Positions 6,407 through 11,120 of a DNA stretch of 11,120 nt are shown piece after piece. Numbering within the stretch: the stretch's first letter is position 1; every line of letters begins with the position of its first letter. The notes beneath the pieces were generated by a model. The model did no database searches. It was not told the origin of the DNA and saw nothing but the letters and a program-made list of their open reading frames with translations. The position numbers and the translations under genes are program-made. The DNA is from JBOGEB01 sp050743125 (GTDB lineage Bacteria; Actinomycetota; Nitriliruptoria; Euzebyales; Egibacteraceae), in contig JBOGEB010000148.1 of the NCBI GenBank assembly GCA_050743125.1, forward strand, positions 1 to 11,120, given 5' to 3'.

Positions 6407-7822
6407 TCACGACGTGTCTCGGATGACCTGATACGCATTACTGGTCACACGGTCACCATCGAAGAACGCATCGGCGCTGCCCCGGTATGCCTGCACTGAC
6501 GGGTCGCTGCTGCCGTCGATCCCTTTGGCGCCCACCAGGTACGACCGGACGATTCCGTGGTTGGCTCCTACGGTGCCGAGCTGGCGGTCAAAGGTCAGGG
6601 TGATCCAGTTGGAGGCGTCCGGGTTGTCCTGTCCGTCGAGGTGAGGAACGATGTCATGCTCGTTCTCCAACGACAGCACCTGCACCGAGCGGGGGACCGG
6701 CATACCGGCCACAGGCGAGCCCGCAGTAACTACATGGGTGACGTTGAACCTGCCGCTGGCCACGAAGTCGTTCGCTGCGCGTACGGCGACCATGCCGCCC
6801 TGGCTGTGACCGACCAGCATCACCGCATCGCCCGGCTTCGCGCCGGCGCGCCGCAGCGCCTCCTCAACCCCGTGCTCGTACGACGTCACATCGCCGGACA
6901 GGGCGCGCAAGTTCGTGCCGAGGTCGTTCAGGTAGGTCCGGTCCTGGGCGGGGTTGAGCTGCCAGTCCTTGGTGCCGGGGATGTCAACGATGTAGCTGCG
7001 CCGCACCGAGCCGTCGGCCAGCGTGCGCTCGACGATCCGGACGTCGATCTGTCCCTGGGCCTGGTTGTTGCGGTAGTTGAGGGCGGCCATGAGATCGCCG
7101 AAGGTCCGCGGAGGCCGGGTCATGAACGGCTGGGCCTTATCGAGGCCGAGATCGTTCACGACCGGGCGGCCGTCGGGGTAGAGCAGGCCGAGCAGGCCGG
7201 CGCCTTGAGCGACCGTGGTCGGGAACAGAGTCTTGCCCGTGGCGAACCGGAACACCCCGTCCACAGGCTGTCCGAACAGGCTGGACAGGGTGGCGATGAA
7301 GCCGGGGGCGCTGCCGACGACCTCGTCCACGATGCCTGGGTGGTCGGTGAGCAGCCGTTGCAGGTCGGTCCCCGGGTCGCGGCCGGTCACGTTCTCTGCC
7401 CCGTACCAGCCGGCGCTTCCGAGGAGCAGCCCCGGCAACGCCACTGCGCCTTGCAGGAACCTTCGCGTCTGCAGCAGGTTGGCGGCCATCTCGTCGGCGG
7501 CGCGGTAGGCCACCACGGCAGCCCGCAGCTTGACGGCGTGCAGCCCGATACCCGCCGCCGTCGCGGTCAGCCCGCCGGCTCCGTCGAGCGCGGCGAGCAG
7601 CGTCGCCACGAACCGCGCCGCGCCCACCGGGTCGAGCGCCGCGGAGGCGGCCAGGTCCGCCGACGCGAGGAAGCCGTGGCATGAAGCCGCCACGCCGAGC
7701 AGCTCGAGGCTGACGTGGTCGATCAGCTTGGCCGCGGCCTCCATGTCGTCCAGCTGAGCGGTGATGCCGCCGGTCCCCCCGCGCACCGTGAGATCGAGGT
7801 GTTGCCCTGAGGCCCCGGTCAT
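6407..7822 (-). CDS. Alpha/beta-hydrolase (lipase/esterase-like) with N-terminal helical domain
   Basis: 471 residues from the ATG at 7820-7822, which overlaps the upstream stop as ATGA; a start 11 codons earlier is less likely. The N-terminal ~120 residues are Ala/Leu-rich helices containing an ITAQLDDMEAAAKLIDHVS segment, a layout seen in actinomycete proteins handled with type VII secretion genes. The C-terminal half has the hydrolase fold: LVGHSQGG gives nucleophile Ser340, then VTAGSPVAG, NEHDIVPHLDG offers Asp390, and ANHG offers His422. The likely Ser-Asp-His triad is therefore complete. The substrate is unknown; an ester or lipid is the family expectation. No classical signal peptide is visible. 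It is flanked by the 82-residue gene and a lipoprotein gene in one operon. Confidence 0.88.
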   Translation of the reverse strand: MTGASGQHLDLTVRGGTGGITAQLDDMEAAAKLIDHVSLELLGVAASCHGFLASADLAASAALDPVGAARFVATLLAALDGAGGLTATAAGIGLHAVKLRAAVVAYRAADEMAANLLQTRRFLQGAVALPGLLLGSAGWYGAENVTGRDPGTDLQRLLTDHPGIVDEVVGSAPGFIATLSSLFGQPVDGVFRFATGKTLFPTTVAQGAGLLGLLYPDGRPVVNDLGLDKAQPFMTRPPRTFGDLMAALNYRNNQAQGQIDVRIVERTLADGSVRRSYIVDIPGTKDWQLNPAQDRTYLNDLGTNLRALSGDVTSYEHGVEEALRRAGAKPGDAVMLVGHSQGGMVAVRAANDFVASGRFNVTHVVTAGSPVAGMPVPRSVQVLSLENEHDIVPHLDGQDNPDASNWITLTFDRQLGTVGANHGIVRSYLVGAKGIDGSSDPSVQAYRGSADAFFDGDRVTSNAYQVIRDTS

Positions 7823-8067
7823 CGCAGCTTCCCTCCGATCAGCGGGGCGACCCACGCCCCGACGTCCTTGCGCTCGACAGCGACCAGCCGGACCAGCCGC
7901 TCACCGTCCGGTCCCGGCTCGGGCGCGGCGCCGATCCACCCGTCCGGCGTGGCGAACCACACCACCTGCCCGACGCGCACCTCTACGCCCGGCGTGGACG
8001 GCGGACCGAGCACCAGGCAGTGCAGGACCCCGGCGACTTGCTGGTCCAGGGCGCGCGCCGCGCTCAC
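7819..8067 (-). CDS. Small hypothetical protein, 82 residues
   Basis: I chose the GTG at 8065-8067 because it overlaps the stop of the preceding broken gene (GTGA). A TTG two codons earlier is possible. The end overlaps the hydrolase ATG as ATGA. The sequence is beta-rich: VRVGQVVWFATPDGWIGAA, then GERLVRLVAVERKDVGAWVAPLIGGKLR. It looks like a small barrel or sandwich protein with no signal peptide or membrane span. Its position inside a coupled operon argues it is real. Family not recognised. Its translation may depend on ribosomes terminating in the upstream gene, which is now frameshifted and so may be impaired. Confidence 0.7.
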   Translation of the reverse strand: MSAARALDQQVAGVLHCLVLGPPSTPGVEVRVGQVVWFATPDGWIGAAPEPGPDGERLVRLVAVERKDVGAWVAPLIGGKLR

Positions 8068-8640
8068 CTCCAAGGGTCCAAGCCCAGCTCAGACGCGAGT
8101 CTCCAGACCAGGTCGTCCCCACCCGAGGCGAAGGCGGGACCCACCTGCTCGAGCGCCTCCAGCCTGACCACGGTGTCCACGCGCGCTCCAGGCTCCACAG
8201 CGGTCCGGATCTCCGAGACGACACGGCCGGGCTCCCACCGCAGGCTGCCCAGCGCGAAGAACGACAGAAGAACGACAGCTTCACCGCGCGCTCGTCGAGA
8301 CGGACAAGGCCGGCGCCGTACGGCCCCGCAACGGCGTGGGCCGCGCGCACCGAGGTGATGCCGTACCGGGCGCGCGTCCGCAGCAACACCTCCGCGTGCT
8401 CCAGCACCCAGAGGTTGGCGAGGGCCGAGGGGCGCACCTCGCAGGCGAGCGGGTCACCGGACGGGTCAGGCTGCACGACGCCGCGGCCAGCAAGCGTCTC
8501 GACCGCGTCAGCGAACGCCACCCGCTCCTCGACGTCTGTAGCGCCCGCTCGATGCCGCCGGCCCGGCGACCCAGCAACTCCAACTCGGCTGTGGACAGCA
8601 CCAGCCGGCGGGGGCGCTTGTCGGCCCTGGTCGCGCTCAC
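8064..8640 (-). pseudogene. Frameshifted gene, ~188 residues when repaired; unknown, weakly EspG-like
   Basis: GTG at 8638-8640 overlaps the upstream stop (GTGA), and the TGA at 8064-8066 overlaps the next start. The coherent protein is spread over three frames. About 8640-8546 gives RRLVLSTAELELLGRRAGG. About 8545-8278 gives DVEERVAFADAVETLAGRG, then PSALANLWVLEHAEVLL and YGITSVRAAHAVAGPYGAG. 8266-8064 gives SFFALGSLRWEPG, VVSEI, then VVRLEALEQVG and a WRLASELGLDPWR end. The first break fits one lost base near 8545. The second is an 11-bp perfect tandem duplication at 8256-8277. Removing both effects gives 567 bases, exactly 189 codons. Domain layout (N-terminal 'LS..EL.LL', central 'RGV', C-terminal beta strands) loosely recalls EspG-type chaperones, but this is weak. 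Confidence 0.75.
8256..8277. repeat. 11-bp perfect tandem duplication
   Basis: GAAGAACGACA occurs twice back to back (8256-8266 and 8267-8277). Removing one copy restores a continuous frame across this point (KLSFF to ALGSLRW). It is therefore very probably a recent slippage-type insertion inactivating the gene around it. Confidence 0.9.
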
Positions 8641-8999
8641 CAGGGCACTCCGCGGCGTCGAAGGAACTCGCCCACGTCGAGCCACTGCCGGTCCCCAGGA
8701 GCGGGCAGGTTGTGCGGCGTCCACGGCCAGCCCGTCCACGGCGGGTCCGCCAGCGCAGCGGCAGCCCGCCCCGCATGGCGGACCTGGCCGGCGGACCAGC
8801 CGGTCACCGCGTCCTCGACCGCCCGGATCTGCGCGGTCCGCTCACGGACGCTTTCGGCGTGCCGTCGCAACATGTGGGTCGCCTCGTCCAACTCCTCAGC
8901 CGCGCGGCGCAACGCCGCGACATCACGGGCGACCGTCCCGCGGAACCCGTCAGCCGCCGCCCGAGCATCCTCAGCAGACGCCCTGAGTCGAATGACCTG
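8637..8999 (-). pseudogene. 5'-truncated helical WXG100/ESX-like protein gene
   Basis: The frame is open from the jetD breakpoint (about 9000) to TGA at 8637-8639 and encodes about 120 residues. It starts abruptly with QVIRLRASAEDARAADGFRG, continues with VARDVAALRRAAEELDEA and THMLRRHAESVRERTAQI, and ends with GEFLRRRGVPW. Two long heptad-like helices are typical of N-terminal domains of actinomycete proteins tied to type VII secretion. A classical WxG turn is not visible. No ATG, GTG or strong ribosome-binding site lies near the beginning, so the first few codons and native start appear lost where the jetD 3' end was joined. A TTG at 8910-8912 could start a 91-residue version, cutting off the first helix. 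Its stop overlaps the next gene's GTG, showing original operon membership. Confidence 0.7.
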
Positions 9000-10248
9000 C
9001 CCGGTGGGTGAGGTCGTCGAGGAGGCCGCCCAGGACTTGCTCTTCGTGGACGGCGCGGCCGGTGCGGGTCAGGGCGGGGGCGAGGGCGGGGTCCCAGCGG
9101 GCGGCGACCGGGGTGCCGTGCAGCGGGGCGCCGCCCGTGGTGGCTTGGTAGTCGGCGGTGGTGAAGCGCCAGGGGCGGGCGGCGTGGTCGCGGACGATGA
9201 CGTTGGCGACGCGCAGGCCACCCCAGTCGAAGTCGCCGTGGTAGGCGAGCTCGATCCCGGCGGCGTTGAGGAGGTCGAGGAGCACGCGGGCGGCGGTCTT
9301 GCGTTGGCCCTCGACGCAGACCAGCGGGGCGGTGGAAGCGCCGAGCCGGGCGGCGGCTGCCGCGACCACCGCGGGGTTCTCGCAGACGAACACCTGCGCG
9401 CCGGTCACCGCCCGTGTGAGCTGGGGCGGGTGGCGCAGGAGCTGGCCCAGGCTGAGGCGGGCCGGCTCGCCGGCGTCGGCGTGCAGCGCGAGGACGCGGC
9501 CGGTCAGCGAGCGGTCGTCGGCGCGCAGGCCCAGGACGAGGACCGGGGCGCTGAGCTCGTCGCAGCACACGCCGACCGCGGCCCACGCGTCGCGGCGGTC
9601 GTTGCCGTCCGCGTCGAGGTCGACGCCGCCGAGCCGGGCGGCGGCGCGGATCGCCAGGCCGCCGGCCGGGCGGCCGCGGTCCAGCGCGTGGCTGTCGCCG
9701 AGCGCTCCGGCCGCCAGCTCGGCGAGCGGGATCCCGGCGGCTGGCAGCCGGTCGGCGACGGTGAGCGCCTGGTCGAGCAGGCGGGCGCCTGCGGCGGGGT
9801 CGCCGCGGGCGGCGCGGCGCAGCAGCCCGGTGGCGGTGACGTCCGCGAGCCACGCCTGCAGCGGCGCGCGGTCGCCGATGCGGGCCGCTGCTGCCGTGAC
9901 GGCGGCGGCCCAGGACTGCTCGGAGCGGGCGGCGAGCGCGGCGCGGTCGGTGACCGGGCCGCCGAGGCGCGTCACCGCGTCCGCCAGGCTGTCGGCGAGC
10001 TCGGAGTGGCGGATCAGCTCGTCGAGCTCTGCGAGGTCGACGGTCAGCGTCGCGCCCGCGCGCGGGGTGCGGCCGAGCAGGGCCTCCACTGCGGCGCGCT
10101 GCGCGCTGGTCGCGTCGCGCAGGGCGGCGGTTCCGCGGACCGCCCGGCCGCGCTCCAGCCGCTGGCGCACCCGGGCGACGAGCCACGCCAACTCCGGCGT
10201 GCCGAGCGTCGCCCGCAGCCGATCCTCGGCGCCCGGCCCCGCCGTCAC
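8971..10248 (-). CDS. jetD: Wadjet type II nuclease subunit JetD (TIGR02679 family)
   Basis: 425 residues; the GTG at 10246-10248 overlaps the jetC stop (GTGA). JetD is the Toprim nuclease of Wadjet, which cuts closed circular plasmids after the SMC-like complex extrudes DNA. The N-terminal ~280 residues match the DUF3323-type region (GTPELAWLVARVRQRLERG, then GRTPRAGATLTVDLAELD near 59-76). The C-terminal Toprim (DUF2399) part has VFVCENP with Glu290, then VCVEGQRKTA, then YHGDFDWGG with Asp339 and Asp341. These are the expected metal-binding acidic residues, so the enzyme looks catalytically intact. RTGRAVHEEQVLGGLLDDL (395-413) is the usual family end. The last ~10 residues (RAGHSTQGVC) come from sequence past the repeat breakpoint and overlap the truncated neighbour, so the natural C-terminus has been replaced. 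Confidence 0.9.
   Translation of the reverse strand: MTAGPGAEDRLRATLGTPELAWLVARVRQRLERGRAVRGTAALRDATSAQRAAVEALLGRTPRAGATLTVDLAELDELIRHSELADSLADAVTRLGGPVTDRAALAARSEQSWAAAVTAAAARIGDRAPLQAWLADVTATGLLRRAARGDPAAGARLLDQALTVADRLPAAGIPLAELAAGALGDSHALDRGRPAGGLAIRAAARLGGVDLDADGNDRRDAWAAVGVCCDELSAPVLVLGLRADDRSLTGRVLALHADAGEPARLSLGQLLRHPPQLTRAVTGAQVFVCENPAVVAAAAARLGASTAPLVCVEGQRKTAARVLLDLLNAAGIELAYHGDFDWGGLRVANVIVRDHAARPWRFTTADYQATTGGAPLHGTPVAARWDPALAPALTRTGRAVHEEQVLGGLLDDLTHRAGHSTQGVC
9003..9082. repeat. Copy B of the jetD 3'-end direct repeat
   Basis: 80 bases near-identical to 5505-5590, encoding PALTRTGRAVHEEQVLGG and LLDDLTH at the end of jetD. Similarity stops sharply at 9003, where the truncated ESX-like gene begins, and near 9082 inside jetD. 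This copy is in its native gene on the upstream side. Confidence 0.85.
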
Positions 10249-11120
10249 GCGAGCTGCAGCTGCGTGTCGGGCTCAGGTGCGCCAGGGTCCGAAGCGTCCG
10301 GGGCGGGCGGCGCCGCCGGGACGGGCGTGACGTCGGCGCGGACGCGCTGCTGGCCGTTCCACACCCACCGGGTCATGCCGACCGCGTCGATCCCCGGCCG
10401 GGTCGCGAGCTGGCAGATCGCCACGCCGGGCAGGGTGGCGTAGCAGCCCCACTCGCGCTCGCTGGTCATCACGAAGTCGAGGTCGAACGCGGCGAGCAGC
10501 CCCATGCACTTGCTGCGCATGTCCGCGTCGACGCCGACGAACGCCTCGTCGAGCAGGATCAGCCGCGGCGCGTGCGGGTCGGCGCTGCGGTAGTGCGCCG
10601 CGGCGGCGGCGAACTGCGGCAGCGTGAGCGCGATCGCCTTCTCGCCGCCGGAGCCGGTCCCGTGCGTCCGCCGCGTGAGCCGCTTCCAGTCGCCGTCCTG
10701 GCGGCGCTCGATGTCGAAGGCGTGCCAGGTGCGGTAGTCGAGCGCGACCGCGAGGTGCTCCTGCCAGGTGCCGGTGTCGTTGGCGGCCCGGACCGCGCGG
10801 ATCTGCTCCTGAAGGAACGCGCCGAGGGCCTGCCGCTCGACCGGCGACCAGGTCCCGCCGGCGCGCAGCAGCCGGGCGCGCGCCTCGGGCAGGCCGTTCG
10901 GCGCCGGCCGCCAGGCGAACCGCAGCGCCATGCCGGTGCTCATCGGGTTGGCCGCGAGCTCGGTGTTGACCTGGGTGACCCACTGCTCGCCGGCCCGCAG
11001 CAGGTCGTGGAGGTGGGCCGAGACCTCGCCGATGAGGTGGTTCTCCAGCACCTCCCGCTCGCGCGCGTCGAGGATCGACTGGCGGCTGGCGACCTCGTCG
11101 GCCAGGGCGTCACGCAGCTG
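10245..11120 (-). CDS. jetC: Wadjet type II SMC-like ATPase JetC (TIGR02680 family), C-terminal part
   Basis: The frame is open from the right edge (11120) to TGA at 10245-10247, giving the last 291 residues of a protein that is normally well over 1,000 residues. Helical arm sequence comes first (QLRDALADEVASRQSILDAR). The ABC signature GTGSGGEKAIAL (SGGEK about 157-161 of the visible part) and Walker B with D-loop LILLDEAFVGVDAD (about 187-200) follow. Next comes a VMTSEREWGCY segment typical of this family, then a Pro/Ala-rich tail. JetC is the ATPase motor of the Wadjet condensin-like complex, which extrudes DNA loops and activates JetD on small circular plasmids. It overlaps jetD by four bases. 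Walker A and the coiled coils lie outside the window, so integrity of the rest cannot be judged. Confidence 0.9.
   Translation of the reverse strand, partial: QLRDALADEVASRQSILDAREREVLENHLIGEVSAHLHDLLRAGEQWVTQVNTELAANPMSTGMALRFAWRPAPNGLPEARARLLRAGGTWSPVERQALGAFLQEQIRAVRAANDTGTWQEHLAVALDYRTWHAFDIERRQDGDWKRLTRRTHGTGSGGEKAIALTLPQFAAAAAHYRSADPHAPRLILLDEAFVGVDADMRSKCMGLLAAFDLDFVMTSEREWGCYATLPGVAICQLATRPGIDAVGMTRWVWNGQQRVRADVTPVPAAPPAPDASDPGAPEPDTQLQLA

Noticed and set aside
5505..9082. attL/attR of an integrative element
   Set aside because: The two repeats look like att duplications at a gene 3' end, but no integrase, excisionase or tRNA gene is present between or beside them. The repeat is also longer and more diverged than usual core sites. 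Kept only as one possible origin.
8710..10443. 577-codon plus-strand open frame opposite jetD, and a minus-strand 460-codon frame at 8804-10186
   Set aside because: Both overlap jetD, which has family motifs and catalytic residues. The alternatives are repetitive Ala/Gly/Arg/Pro translations without recognisable domains.

Overview
This is a high-GC window with strong third-position GC, tightly packed operons, GTG starts and GTGA/ATGA stop-start overlaps. It contains a Wadjet gene pair of the TIGR02679/TIGR02680 type and a run of type-VII-secretion-flavoured small genes. Together these point to an actinomycete chromosome, in an accessory or defence-rich region. Genus cannot be fixed from the sequence. 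Nearly every gene is on the minus strand, so transcription runs from high to low coordinates. The exception is the tail of an unidentified plus-strand gene at the left edge.

Right to left: (1) 11120-8971 holds the end of jetC (SMC-like ATPase) and the complete jetD (Toprim nuclease) of a type II Wadjet anti-plasmid system, coupled by a GTGA overlap. jetA, jetB and most of jetC lie outside the window. (2) 8999-5485 is a decaying, translationally coupled operon abutting jetD. It has a 5'-truncated helical WXG/ESX-like gene, a pseudogene with two frameshifts, an 82-residue protein, an alpha/beta hydrolase with an N-terminal helical domain, a lipoprotein, and a second pseudogene whose 3' end is a copy of the jetD 3' end. 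(3) 5415-3679 is an intact arginyl-tRNA synthetase gene (argS), preceded by a 10-bp inverted repeat. (4) 3678-3417 is a less GC-rich intergenic stretch with a small hairpin and a possible 19-codon ORF, followed by a 108-residue protein of unknown function. (5) 2999-151 is a two-gene unit: a RapA/HepA-like SNF2 helicase, broken by an apparent single-base loss near 1801, and a 347-residue protein with a helical or coiled-coil region and a C-terminal CxxC-CxxC zinc ribbon. The second protein looks like a detached C-terminal part of a larger SNF2 protein.

The most informative structural signal is an ~80-bp near-identical direct repeat, 5505-5590 and 9003-9082. It is the jetD 3' end, and it brackets the whole ESX-like block. 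One copy terminates the real jetD, whose reading frame then runs into the truncated neighbour. The other is fused in frame to an unrelated decayed ORF just ahead of argS. This fits a rearrangement joining the ESX-like block to the Wadjet locus. Both pseudogenes show one apparent 1-bp loss plus one 10- or 11-bp tandem-type insertion, and their lengths return to a multiple of three when both are undone. Some single-base shifts, especially the SNF2 one, could be sequencing errors. The tandem duplications and the repeat are harder to dismiss that way.

No RNA genes, CRISPR arrays, integrases, transposases or recognisable origins were seen.
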